Source: Deltaproteobacteria bacterium (lineage in GTDB: Bacteria; Desulfobacterota; Syntrophia; Syntrophales; Smithellaceae). Taken from it: a DNA stretch of 21,418 bases. How positions within the stretch are numbered: the first letter of the stretch is position 1; each line of letters opens with the position of its first letter. A model generated the notes under the pieces. The model ran no database searches and was not told where the DNA came from. It worked only from the letters and a program-made list of their open reading frames with translations. The stretch lies in assembly GCA_011046295.1 (NCBI GenBank), contig DSAV01000141.1:1-21418 (forward strand). Direction: 5' to 3'. A program made the position numbers and the translations under genes. This document shows positions 1 through 6,860 of the stretch, piece by piece.

Positions 1-1
1 G

Positions 2-79
2 AATATGTTAAATGGTAGACCGAGAAAAATCTTGAACTGGGAAAAACCTTGTGATGTATACCTACAAGTGTTGCGCTAA
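2..79 (+). mobile_element. IS30-type transposase, C-terminal fragment (cut by window edge)
   Basis: Twenty-five codons are open from base 2 and end at TAA 77-79. The peptide contains NGRPRKILNWEKP followed by a short tail. This fits the C-terminal NxRPRKxLxWxTP signature that closes IS30-family DDE transposases, as I know that family. Everything upstream, including the catalytic residues, lies outside the window, so it cannot be said whether the element is intact. Its stop codon overlaps the last codon of rsmG, which is read from the other strand (rsmG stop 76-78). The right terminal inverted repeat should therefore lie at or just past base 79, possibly inside the 3' end of rsmG. No matching left end is visible. 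The family call rests on a short peptide and needs the adjoining sequence. Confidence 0.72.
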
Positions 80-741
80 AAGGTTGAGAGTGCCTTATTC
101 CCCACAATAATTTTACCCTTTTTACCTTGTGGATAAGTATTTATATCATATTGAAATAGCTCAAATAATTTATGCGCTGTGGTTTTATTGACACAGCGGG
201 AAAGTTCAGTTTTAACATCTTCTCCCTTGAGGGCGATAAAAAATCCTTTTTCGGCAAGAAAAAACGCACTCAGGCGGAGTAATTCCGGCAGGTGAAAAGC
301 GGCGCGGCAGATGATAATGTCAAAGGACTCCTGCCATAATCCGGTTTTCAGGGCTTCCTCGGCGCGGCAATGGGCGACAGAGGTTTGCTCCAGGGACAAT
401 TCTCTGATGATATGCTTCAAAAAAGACACTTTTTTCCGGTTGCTTTCCATTAAAATGAGCTCCAGTGATGGCAGGGCGATTTTTAAGGGAACGCCGGGGA
501 ACCCGGCGCCGCTGCCGATATCGAGCATGCGGGCATTTTTTTTTTCGATGAAGCGCAGCGCCGTGAGTGAATCGAGAAAATGCCGGTCAACAATTTCCTG
601 CGCGGATTTTTCGGAAACAAGATTAAATTTTTTATTCCAGGACAATAACTCTTTTTGATATGTTTCAAATTTATCAAGCTGGAAATTGCTTAAAACAGTT
701 CCTAATTGCCGGGCGTTTTGTTTTAGAAAGTTTCTGTCCAT
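76..741 (-). CDS. rsmG: 16S rRNA (guanine527-N7)-methyltransferase RsmG (GidB)
   Basis: This SAM-dependent methyltransferase modifies G527 in the 530 loop of 16S rRNA. The 221-residue length is normal for the family. Seen in the sequence: the N-terminal family motif WNKKFNLVS (residues 35-43), RHFLDSL (53-59), the SAM-binding loop DIGSGAGFPG (74-83), the acidic strand end LILMESN, and a conserved ICRAAF segment. The ATG at 741 has no strong ribosome binding site, but the N-terminus aligns with the family from there. It is divergent from the trmJ-like gene. In many bacteria rsmG sits by the replication origin, next to mnmG on one side and parA/parB on the other. Here the downstream side is occupied by an IS30-type element whose stop codon overlaps this one, and the last few residues (STF) may derive from the element end. 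Confidence 0.95.
   Translation of the reverse strand: MDRNFLKQNARQLGTVLSNFQLDKFETYQKELLSWNKKFNLVSEKSAQEIVDRHFLDSLTALRFIEKKNARMLDIGSGAGFPGVPLKIALPSLELILMESNRKKVSFLKHIIRELSLEQTSVAHCRAEEALKTGLWQESFDIIICRAAFHLPELLRLSAFFLAEKGFFIALKGEDVKTELSRCVNKTTAHKLFELFQYDINTYPQGKKGKIIVGNKALSTF
128..136 (-). other. Consensus DnaA box (TTATCCACA), single copy
   Basis: The minus strand carries TTATCCACA, the consensus DnaA-binding 9-mer, inside the rsmG coding region. One exact match in a window of this size has a modest chance of arising at random (roughly one in six), and no cluster or AT-rich unwinding element is next to it. It is listed only because rsmG and a parS-like site also hint at an origin-proximal location. 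Confidence 0.25.
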
Positions 742-836
742 GAGTTTTGGATACCAAAAAGACGGCCCGACGGCAAATAAATTAAATGAGCCCGGGATAT
801 TTATGTGATACAGAAATTAGGGATGGAGGCGCATCA

Positions 837-1574
837 ATGGATTTACCGGCCAAAACAAAAAATATAAGCGTAATTCTGCAAAAGCCCAAATACGCGGGAA
901 ATATTGGCGCCGCGGCGCGCGCGGCAAAAAACATGGGCATTAGTAATCTGGTAGTGGCAGGATCCGCAAAATATGATCAGGAAGAAATCAAAAAGCGCTC
1001 CACGCATCTGGCGGCGGATGTTGTAGAAAAAATCAAATATGTGGATGATATCCGCGCAGCTCTGGATAAATTTAGTTATATTGTCGGCACTACGGCAAGA
1101 AAGGGCGCCGCGCGCGGACCTTTTTTTACACCGCGAACAATAGCGGAAAAAATCACGGCTGTTTCTCAAAACAATAAAGTAGCGTTGATGTTTGGTCCGG
1201 AAGATACAGGACTGACTAACGATGAACTCCGTTATTGTCACGCGGTTGTTGTTATTCCCTCCTCACGAAAATTTACATCGCTTAATCTTTCCCACGCGGT
1301 AATGATCATGTGCTATGAAATATTGCTCGCTTCTCTTCCCGCGTGCGCGGAAATACCGCCGAAGCTGGCTCGCTCATCCGAACTGGAAGATATGTACGAA
1401 CAGATAAAAACAGTTTTAACAAGGATAGGTTTTTTAAATCCGCAAAACCCCGATTACTGGATGACGCATATTAGAAGGCTTTTCAACCGCACCTCTCTTT
1501 TGGCGCGCGATGTGAAGATAATCAGGGGCATTTGCCGGCAAATACAGTGGTATAACAATCAGAAAAACACTTGA
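837..1574 (+). CDS. TrmJ-like tRNA/rRNA 2'-O-methyltransferase (SPOUT/TrmH superfamily)
   Basis: Predicted SPOUT-class RNA ribose 2'-O-methyltransferase of 245 residues, of the TrmJ type that methylates tRNA wobble-region position 32. The three superfamily motifs are visible: ILQKPKYAGNIGAAARAAKN near the N-terminus, MFGPEDTGLTNDEL in the middle, and IPSSRKFTSLNLSHAV forming the trefoil-knot cofactor site. The helical C-terminal extension typical of TrmJ, with an HIRRLFNR segment, follows. The ATG at 837 is chosen over an in-frame ATG at 786 because GGAGG (825-829) sits just upstream and the family N-terminus begins there. The gene is divergent from rsmG across about 95 bases. Substrate choice between tRNA and rRNA cannot be told from sequence, so no gene symbol is given. 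Confidence 0.88.
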   Translation: MDLPAKTKNISVILQKPKYAGNIGAAARAAKNMGISNLVVAGSAKYDQEEIKKRSTHLAADVVEKIKYVDDIRAALDKFSYIVGTTARKGAARGPFFTPRTIAEKITAVSQNNKVALMFGPEDTGLTNDELRYCHAVVVIPSSRKFTSLNLSHAVMIMCYEILLASLPACAEIPPKLARSSELEDMYEQIKTVLTRIGFLNPQNPDYWMTHIRRLFNRTSLLARDVKIIRGICRQIQWYNNQKNT

Positions 1575-1670
1575 CTTTCGAAGCCCTATCTCATAGGGAA
1601 TTGCCTGCAAAGAAAACTAAACACAGATTTATTTTTATAATAAATACGGCTAAATAGCGGAGGGCAGACA

Positions 1671-2825
1671 ATGAAACAAATCTTTTCTTTTACCGGCGCG
1701 AAAAAAATTGTTTTCGGAAGTGGCGCGCTGGGGCAGTTGGCTGATCACATCAAAGAGTTAAACGCGAAAAATCCCCTGGTGGTGATAGACAAAAATCTTT
1801 CCGCTGTTTTTCAGGAAAAAGTGGAAAAAATTCTCTCGCCCGCGGGTATTAAATTCAGCGTCTACGATAAAGTGGAGCCGGAACCGCCCATTGAATTGGC
1901 CGACGAAGGCGCGGCACTCGCGCAGAAGAACAAGAGTGACGCCGTTATCGGTATCGGCGGCGGCAGCGCTATGGATACGGCAAAAGCTATCGCCGTAATC
2001 GCGGCCAATAACGCCAAGGCGACAGACTTTCTGGGACTGGGAAAAGTGCCCAAACCAGGCTTGCCCAAAATCATGATTCCGACTACGGCGGGCACTGGCA
2101 GCGAGGTTACCTTTACCGCTGTTTTTATCCGCAAGGATTTGAAAAAGAAAGAAGGCATGAACAGCGTGCATCTATATCCGGAACTGGCGCTTTTGGACCC
2201 GGAGCTGACGCTGAGCCTGCCGCCCGCGACCACCGCGCAGACAGGACTGGACGCTTTATGTCACGCGATCGAATCTTATACATCGATCACTGCCTCACCC
2301 ATGAGTGAGTTGGTTTCACTGCAGGCGATAGCACTCATTGCCGACAATCTGCGCGCCTGCGTCCATGACGGGAAAAATCTGGCCGCGCGCGAACAAATGC
2401 TAATGGGAAGTTTATACGCGGGGATGGGCCTAGCCAACGCCGGCGTTACGGCGGTGCATTCGCTTTCTTATCCGCTGGGCGGAAAATACGGCATCGGGCA
2501 CGGCCTGGCCAACACCATGATGCTGATGGCGGTGATGAATTTCAACCTGCCCGGCGCGCTGGAAAAATTTGCGGACATCGCTGATGCTATGGGCGAAAAT
2601 ACAGATGGATTGCCCGCGCGAGAAGCGGCTTATCTGGCGCTCGACGCGGTGGAAGCGCTGATCGAGGATTGCGGCATTCACGCGTCGCTCGCGGATTTCG
2701 GCATTACGGAAAAAGATTTTCCGGATCTGGCTGATGTGGCGCTCACCGTGGCGCGGCCGCTGGAAAATAATCCGCGCAAAGTAACCAAAGATGACGCGAT
2801 CGCGATGTACGCGCAGGCGTTATAA
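1671..2825 (+). CDS. kdnB: Iron-containing alcohol dehydrogenase, probable Kdo 8-oxidase (KdnB-like)
   Basis: Group III metal-dependent alcohol dehydrogenase of 384 residues. The cofactor motif GGGSAMDTAK lies near residue 100. The four metal ligands expected for the family are present: D194 and H198 in LDALCHAIE, then H263 in AVHSL and H277 in GIGHG. Start ATG 1671 follows a GGAGGG ribosome binding site. The family alone gives only 'alcohol dehydrogenase'. The more specific call comes from the next gene, 43 bases downstream and clearly KdnA-like: in Shewanella oneidensis, KdnB oxidises C8 of Kdo (3-deoxy-D-manno-octulosonate) to an aldehyde, which KdnA transaminates to 8-amino-Kdo. The same-operon pairing supports that role here. 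It acts in the cytoplasm before lipopolysaccharide assembly. An unrelated alcohol substrate remains possible. Confidence 0.72.
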   Translation: MKQIFSFTGAKKIVFGSGALGQLADHIKELNAKNPLVVIDKNLSAVFQEKVEKILSPAGIKFSVYDKVEPEPPIELADEGAALAQKNKSDAVIGIGGGSAMDTAKAIAVIAANNAKATDFLGLGKVPKPGLPKIMIPTTAGTGSEVTFTAVFIRKDLKKKEGMNSVHLYPELALLDPELTLSLPPATTAQTGLDALCHAIESYTSITASPMSELVSLQAIALIADNLRACVHDGKNLAAREQMLMGSLYAGMGLANAGVTAVHSLSYPLGGKYGIGHGLANTMMLMAVMNFNLPGALEKFADIADAMGENTDGLPAREAAYLALDAVEALIEDCGIHASLADFGITEKDFPDLADVALTVARPLENNPRKVTKDDAIAMYAQAL

Positions 2826-2868
2826 TTTATAAAACTAGAAAAATTTCAGAAATATTCAGGAGGAAAAA

Positions 2869-4071
2869 ATGGCTGGTGCGGAATTAATCGGTCAGGAAGA
2901 AATAAAAGAAGTAGTGGAGATTCTCGAAACTGGCGTGCTGATGCGCTATGGTTTTGACGCTCAACGCAAAGGCATGTTCAAAGTCCGCGAGTTTGAAGAG
3001 GCGTTCGCGAAATATTGCGGTACCAATTGCGCGCTGGGTGTTACTTCCGGTTCCGCAGCGCTGAAAGTGGCGCTTACCGCGCTGGATGTCGGCCCCGGCG
3101 ATGATGTGCTTGTTCCGGCATTTACTTTTCTGGCGACTTACGAGGCGGTGCTGGAAGTGGGCGCGGTTCCGATAATGGTGGACATTGACGAAACGCTCAA
3201 CCTTGATCCCAAAGAAATCGCGAAGAAAAAAACTCCTTATACAAAGGCAGTCATTCCCGTGCATATGTGCGGCTCGGCCGCCCATATCGATAAAATTTTA
3301 GAGGAAGCACAAAAATATAAACTTTTGGTGCTGGAAGACAACGCGCAGGGCTGCGGCGCGGGCTTCAAAGGCAAAAAACTGGGTTCATTCGGCGATATGG
3401 GCTGTTTTAGTTTTGACTATGTTAAAACTATTACCACCGGTGAAGGCGGCATGATCATAAGCAATAACAAAGATTTATATAATCGCGCCGAATGGTATCA
3501 CGATCACGGCCACGATCATAACCCGAAAGTCAGCCGCGCGCTCGAAGGTAGAACAATTTTAGGATTCAACTATCGCATGAACGAGCTGCAGGGCGCTTTA
3601 GGCCTGGTGCAGTTAAGAAAACTTGATTACGTTTGCTCCGAGCAGAAAAAAAACAAGAAAGTCATTAAAGACGCGCTGGCGCAGGTGCCGGGCGTAAAGT
3701 TCCGGGTGCTTCCGGATCCGGAAGGAGATTCCGCAACGTTTTTGGCGTTTAATCTGCCGGAGGAGGCGCAGGCAAAGAAATTCCAGAAAACGCTGGCGGA
3801 GGAAGGGCTCGATACGGTTTGTTATAAGGAAAACTTGTGGCACTATGTTCCTAACTGGGAACATTTTCTGGCGCGCTCCACGGCTAATTCCAAACAATAT
3901 CCGTTTACCGATCCTTCCTATAAAGGGAAAATCGAATATTCGCGTGCCAGCATTCCTTACGCGGAAGATATTCTGGGGCGCACGCTGGTAATTCAGATTG
4001 CGGTAAAAATGGGTCAGGAAAAACTAGACGCAATCACAAAAACCATCGAAAAAGCCGCGAAAAAAATTTAA
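2869..4071 (+). CDS. kdnA: DegT/DnrJ/EryC1-type PLP aminotransferase, probable Kdo8N synthase (KdnA-like)
   Basis: Sugar aminotransferase of 400 residues with PLP-binding features throughout: TSGSAALKVAL, the LEDNAQGCGA aspartate loop, and Schiff-base Lys186 in the FDYVKTITTGEGG motif. From memory the sequence is strikingly close to Shewanella KdnA, including the HDHGHDH stretch, GFNYRMNELQGALGLVQLRKLD, and PDPEGDSATFLAF. KdnA transfers an amino group (glutamate donor) to the C8 aldehyde of oxidised Kdo, giving 8-amino-3,8-dideoxy-manno-octulosonate for the lipopolysaccharide core. Start ATG 2869 has a perfect AGGAGG five bases upstream. It is the second gene after the KdnB-like dehydrogenase and is followed by a rho-independent terminator, so the pair looks like a two-gene operon. 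The aminotransferase class is certain; the Kdo substrate is inferred. Confidence 0.82.
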   Translation: MAGAELIGQEEIKEVVEILETGVLMRYGFDAQRKGMFKVREFEEAFAKYCGTNCALGVTSGSAALKVALTALDVGPGDDVLVPAFTFLATYEAVLEVGAVPIMVDIDETLNLDPKEIAKKKTPYTKAVIPVHMCGSAAHIDKILEEAQKYKLLVLEDNAQGCGAGFKGKKLGSFGDMGCFSFDYVKTITTGEGGMIISNNKDLYNRAEWYHDHGHDHNPKVSRALEGRTILGFNYRMNELQGALGLVQLRKLDYVCSEQKKNKKVIKDALAQVPGVKFRVLPDPEGDSATFLAFNLPEEAQAKKFQKTLAEEGLDTVCYKENLWHYVPNWEHFLARSTANSKQYPFTDPSYKGKIEYSRASIPYAEDILGRTLVIQIAVKMGQEKLDAITKTIEKAAKKI

Positions 4072-4100
4072 AATATTTCAGCAATAAAAACATTAAAAAG

Positions 4101-4125
4101 CCGCGCCGAAAAAGCGCGGTTTTCT
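4101..4125 (+). terminator. Rho-independent terminator after the kdnBA-like pair
   Basis: CCGCGC (4101-4106) pairs with GCGCGG (4114-4119) across a seven-base A-rich loop. TTTTCTT follows and an AAAAAG tract precedes. It lies 30 bases after the aminotransferase stop codon and directly before the promoter of the next gene. Confidence 0.85.
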
Positions 4126-4127
4126 TG

Positions 4128-4156
4128 TTTACAGTTCAATTTAACTTCAGTATAAT
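4128..4156 (+). promoter_or_regulatory. Near-consensus sigma-70 promoter immediately upstream of the 4164 gene
   Basis: TTTACA (4128-4133) and TATAAT (4151-4156) are separated by exactly 17 bases. The expected transcription start, six to eight bases past the -10 box, is about 4163-4164, the first base of the ATG that opens the next gene. The gene would then be transcribed without a leader. Confidence 0.75.
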
Positions 4157-4163
4157 CTGCGCA

Positions 4164-4670
4164 ATGAAACCCCAATTAGTCATAGTAAACGACAAAATGC
4201 AGAAAAGGTACCGTTATTACCTGACGGCGCCTGCCGGAAAAAATTTTGACCCGGAATTCAAACCACAGCTAACGCCCAAACAGATGCTGGAAGCGGGTGT
4301 TTTCGGCGGCAAATATATGACGGATTGCCGCAAGGAATTTCCCGCTTCATGGTTTACCAAAGCGAAACTCTGCGCTAAGCGGCACGACCCAAAACTAAAT
4401 TGTTTCGGCGTGAACGCCTCGAAACCCTTGTCTTACTGGCGGCAAAAAGGATGGCTTTATCACGAAGACCCGCGCGGCTGGTTTCAGTGGTATTGCCGCT
4501 ATTACCTGGGCAGGCGCTGCCCGGATGACGCCCGGCAAATCAAAAGATGGAAAGCGATGCAGAGGCACATCGCTCAGCTCAAAAAACATTGTCCCGCGGG
4601 CGACCTCAACTGCCGGCGCAAACAGCGCCAGGCGCTCCTGCACTGGGCTTACGACAGCCGAAAAATGTAG
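4164..4670 (+). CDS. Conserved protein of unknown function, Cys/Trp/Arg-rich
   Basis: A 168-residue basic protein with no signal peptide or membrane segment. Conserved-looking blocks are GVFGGKYMTDC, EFPASWF, NCFGVNASKPL, DPRGWFQWYCRYYLGRR, a CPAGDLNCRRKQRQALLHW segment, and a closing YDSRK. I recall closely similar proteins in bacteria and eukaryotic microbes, but no function is known to me. The WFQWYCRYYLGRR core with basic residues could suit nucleic-acid binding, which is a guess only. A TTG at 4125 would extend the frame upstream but lies on top of the promoter, so ATG 4164 is preferred. No ribosome binding site precedes it, consistent with leaderless translation; an in-frame ATG also occurs at 4197. 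The gene stands alone between a terminator and a pseudogene on the opposite strand. Confidence 0.85.
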   Translation: MKPQLVIVNDKMQKRYRYYLTAPAGKNFDPEFKPQLTPKQMLEAGVFGGKYMTDCRKEFPASWFTKAKLCAKRHDPKLNCFGVNASKPLSYWRQKGWLYHEDPRGWFQWYCRYYLGRRCPDDARQIKRWKAMQRHIAQLKKHCPAGDLNCRRKQRQALLHWAYDSRKM

Positions 4671-4691
4671 CTTTAATCCCACCCAAAAAAA

Positions 4692-5207
4692 TCATATCGT
4701 TTTTAACGCATTTTTCAGAGTGCCTTTCATCTCCGGATCAAGTTCGCGCTCGCGAATATAGCGGATATTTTCACCGCCCAGCCAGGCATCCAGTAAAAAG
4801 CCGTGGGTTTGGCTACAGGATATAGAATGAATTGATACGACCGCAGCAAGGGCGCGAGCATCGATGTAAGCACAAGCGCATGGCGCGTGAAGTAAGCCTG
4901 CGGCCCGATTTCGGCAAACAGAGTGATTACTGCTGTGGAAAAAAAGAAAAGCGGCGATGCCGGCAAGCACCGAGCCGGACAAAAGCGCGAGCAGAACATT
5001 TACGGCTACATTTCCCCAAAGAATCGTCACCAGGGAAAAATTCGCGTTTTCGTGCAACCGTAAAACCCGTATCGCGCGCGCGTCACCTTTTCTTGAGAGA
5101 ACTTCCAGTTCGAGCTTCCCGAGGGAAAAAAGTCACAGGTTCATCCCGGAAAGCAGAGCGGACTGAGACAGGCATACAGCTATACCAAGCCAGGTAATTG
5201 TTGTCAT
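4692..5207 (-). pseudogene. Decayed CNNM/DUF21 (CorC/HlyC-type) membrane protein gene
   Basis: The minus strand from ATG 5207 (ribosome site AGGGG just before it) encodes a CNNM-like membrane domain broken in at least three places. Codon 25 is an in-frame TGA (5133-5135), after SGMNL and before LFSLGKLELEVL, where relatives as I recall them have Gly or Ala; GGA to TGA would explain it. At a run of seven T (minus strand, 4939-4945) the frame shifts by one, from AGIAAFLF into STAVITLFAEIGPQAY. At about 4796-4800 it shifts back before LLDAWLGGENIRYIRERE. Ignoring these breaks, the reading is a good match to the DUF21 transmembrane region of Mg2+/Co2+ efflux-type proteins. It stops at about 170 residues without the usual CBS domains. 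Sequencing error could explain the homopolymer shifts but not all of the lesions. Confidence 0.8.
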
Positions 5208-5305
5208 CGTTTTATCCCCTCACAGGGTTTAATGCGGCCAGCAGCACCGGCATGCTCAGATTCAGCAACAACCAGAAAGCCAATACATGAGTTCCTGCTG
5301 TAATG
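5208..5305 (-). pseudogene. C-terminal remnant of a membrane protein upstream of the DUF21 pseudogene
   Basis: On the minus strand about 30 open codons end at TAA a few bases before the DUF21 pseudogene start. They read as a hydrophobic tail containing VLAFWLLLNLSMPVLLAALNP and then VRG. A stop codon closes the frame just upstream, and no start codon with a ribosome site is visible. The close spacing to the DUF21 gene suggests the last gene of the same former operon, now reduced to a stub. I cannot name the family from this fragment. Confidence 0.45.
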
Positions 5306-5504
5306 ATATTTCATTTTTCTCCCACGTTCGATTTTTAATTCGCAGAACCATCTTAAAGAAAGATAACCTGTAGCGATAACAGATTGTAAAAAGATATTGT
5401 GCGATATTTATTTTGGCAGAAGGTAAAAAATGTAAGCCTCATGACGGTAAAAAAATTACTGCCGGAAGAATGCTTTGTTTCTGTCCGCCGCTTGCCGCAA
5501 TAGC
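5306..5504. other. AT-rich intergenic stretch, no gene seen
   Basis: Between the pseudogene remnant and the promoter of the M48 protease gene I see no credible reading frame, RNA gene or strong hairpin. Together with the pseudogenes it makes about 900 bases without an intact gene. It probably contains further degraded sequence of the former membrane-protein operon. Confidence 0.5.
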
Positions 5505-5533
5505 TTGACACAACACATCTTGGCTCATATATT
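5505..5533 (+). promoter_or_regulatory. Sigma-70 promoter for the M48 protease-fmdB operon
   Basis: A perfect TTGACA (5505-5510) is followed after 17 bases by TATATT (5528-5533). An overlapping TATTAT at 5530 is an alternative -10. The predicted start near 5540 gives a leader of about 45 bases before the ATG at 5586. Confidence 0.75.
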
Positions 5534-5585
5534 ATCATCCATAATTTAATGTTTTCATGACGCATTAATAATGGAGACGCGGTTT

Positions 5586-6860
5586 ATGGAAAAGGCTCTT
5601 CTGGCAATGTTTCTGATTTTGTTTGTTGGCCGGTTTTTCTTTAGATACATCTTACAGCAAAAAAACATCGCGCACCTGAAGAAATACGGAAAAAAGATAC
5701 CGGCTGTGTTCACCGGGTCGACAGAACAGGGAACACTCAATAAAATAGTGGACTACACAATCGACAATTCCCGCCTTGAGGCTCGTCAAAACCTTGCAGA
5801 TGATATTATCACCTTGGCGGTATTGTTTCTTTTCCTGCCTTTTTTTATCGGCTGGCTGGCCGGGTCTAATATGAATTTTATCATCCAGGCACTCGTTTTT
5901 TTCGGATTCTTCGCCCTGCTAGCATCCATTGTCGGCATACCTTTTGATCTGTATGATAACTTTGTTTTGGAGAAAAAATACGGTTTTTCCACGATTACCT
6001 GGCCCCTCTGGATAACCGACTTGATAAAATCGGCGACCATCTGTGTTGTTTTGCTTTCCATTATCGTCAGCGCACTTATGGCGTTTGTGCTGTATTTTCC
6101 CCAAAGCTGGTGGTTCTGGGGATGGGTGTTCTTCACGTTGTTTCAACTTGTTATGATGTGGCTTTTTCCGGTTCTTATCGCGCCGCTGTTTAATAAGTAT
6201 GAAGCGATAAAGGACGACGAGCTCCAGGGGAAAATTACGGCGCTGATGGAAAAAGCCGGCCTGAAAACCAAAGGAATATTTCAGGTCGATGAAGGTAAAC
6301 GCTCCAAACATACAAACGCTTATTTCACCGGTATCGGAAAAACCAAGCGAATCGTTTTATACGATACGCTGCTGGAGTCACATACACACGACGAAATACT
6401 GGCGGTGCTGGCCCATGAAATCGGCCACTGGAAAAGGAAACACATCACTAAACAAATGACATTTATGATTATCGGTTCGCTGGTATTGCTGTACGTAGTG
6501 TATTTGGCGGTTAACTGGCAGACGTTGTATGCCGCTTTCGGCTTGAAACAGATGCCGGTTTACGCGGGCCTTTTTTTGGCCTCCTTGTATCTTGGTACGG
6601 CGGGGTTTTTTTTAAACCCGATAGGCGCGGCACTGTCACGCCGGTACGAGAGAGAAGCGGATTTCATGGCTTGGAAATTAACAGGAAAAACGACGCCGAT
6701 GATTGACGCCCTGAGGCGACTGGCCAAAGACAATCTGGCCAATCTGCATCCGCATCCGTTTTATGTATGGTTTTATTATTCTCACCCCCCGCTGGTTCAA
6801 CGTATTGAATATTTGAATTCGCTTGATACTCCAAAAATAACAAAGCGGGAGTCACCCTGA
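5586..6860 (+). CDS. Ste24-like M48 family membrane metalloprotease
   Basis: A 424-residue integral membrane zinc protease of the M48A (Ste24/CAAX protease 1) type. The zinc motif HEIGH begins at H277, in LAVLAHEIGHWKRKH; the downstream glutamate ligand is in EREADFMAW. A NAYFTGIGKTKRIVLYDTLL block before the zinc site is characteristic of the family. About seven hydrophobic segments surround it: an N-terminal one, several between residues 60 and 200, and two after HEIGH. Eukaryotic Ste24 cleaves prenylated CAAX proteins; bacteria generally lack such substrates, so a role in inner-membrane protein quality control is the usual inference. ATG 5586 is preferred to ATG 5571 because GGAG (5573-5576) lies nine bases upstream. 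It overlaps the next gene by one base (TGATG), indicating translational coupling. Confidence 0.92.
   Translation: MEKALLAMFLILFVGRFFFRYILQQKNIAHLKKYGKKIPAVFTGSTEQGTLNKIVDYTIDNSRLEARQNLADDIITLAVLFLFLPFFIGWLAGSNMNFIIQALVFFGFFALLASIVGIPFDLYDNFVLEKKYGFSTITWPLWITDLIKSATICVVLLSIIVSALMAFVLYFPQSWWFWGWVFFTLFQLVMMWLFPVLIAPLFNKYEAIKDDELQGKITALMEKAGLKTKGIFQVDEGKRSKHTNAYFTGIGKTKRIVLYDTLLESHTHDEILAVLAHEIGHWKRKHITKQMTFMIIGSLVLLYVVYLAVNWQTLYAAFGLKQMPVYAGLFLASLYLGTAGFFLNPIGAALSRRYEREADFMAWKLTGKTTPMIDALRRLAKDNLANLHPHPFYVWFYYSHPPLVQRIEYLNSLDTPKITKRESP

Noticed and set aside
3..13. ATATGTTAAAT resembles the right arm of a XerCD dif site
   Set aside because: It is explained by coding for the conserved NMLNGRPRK end of the transposase, the other arm is outside the window, and dif would be expected near the terminus rather than near rsmG/parS.
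1584..1598. Perfect short hairpin CCCTAT-CTC-ATAGGG after the trmJ-like gene
   Set aside because: The stem is only six pairs, three of them A-T, with no T tract following, so it was not called a terminator.
1636..1641. TATAAT upstream of the kdnB-like gene
   Set aside because: No acceptable -35 box lies 16-18 bases before it, and the region is AT-rich.
4832..5197. 121-codon + strand frame opposite the DUF21 pseudogene
   Set aside because: Low-complexity Arg/Lys/Ser-rich translation; the minus strand carries clear DUF21 family sequence despite its lesions.
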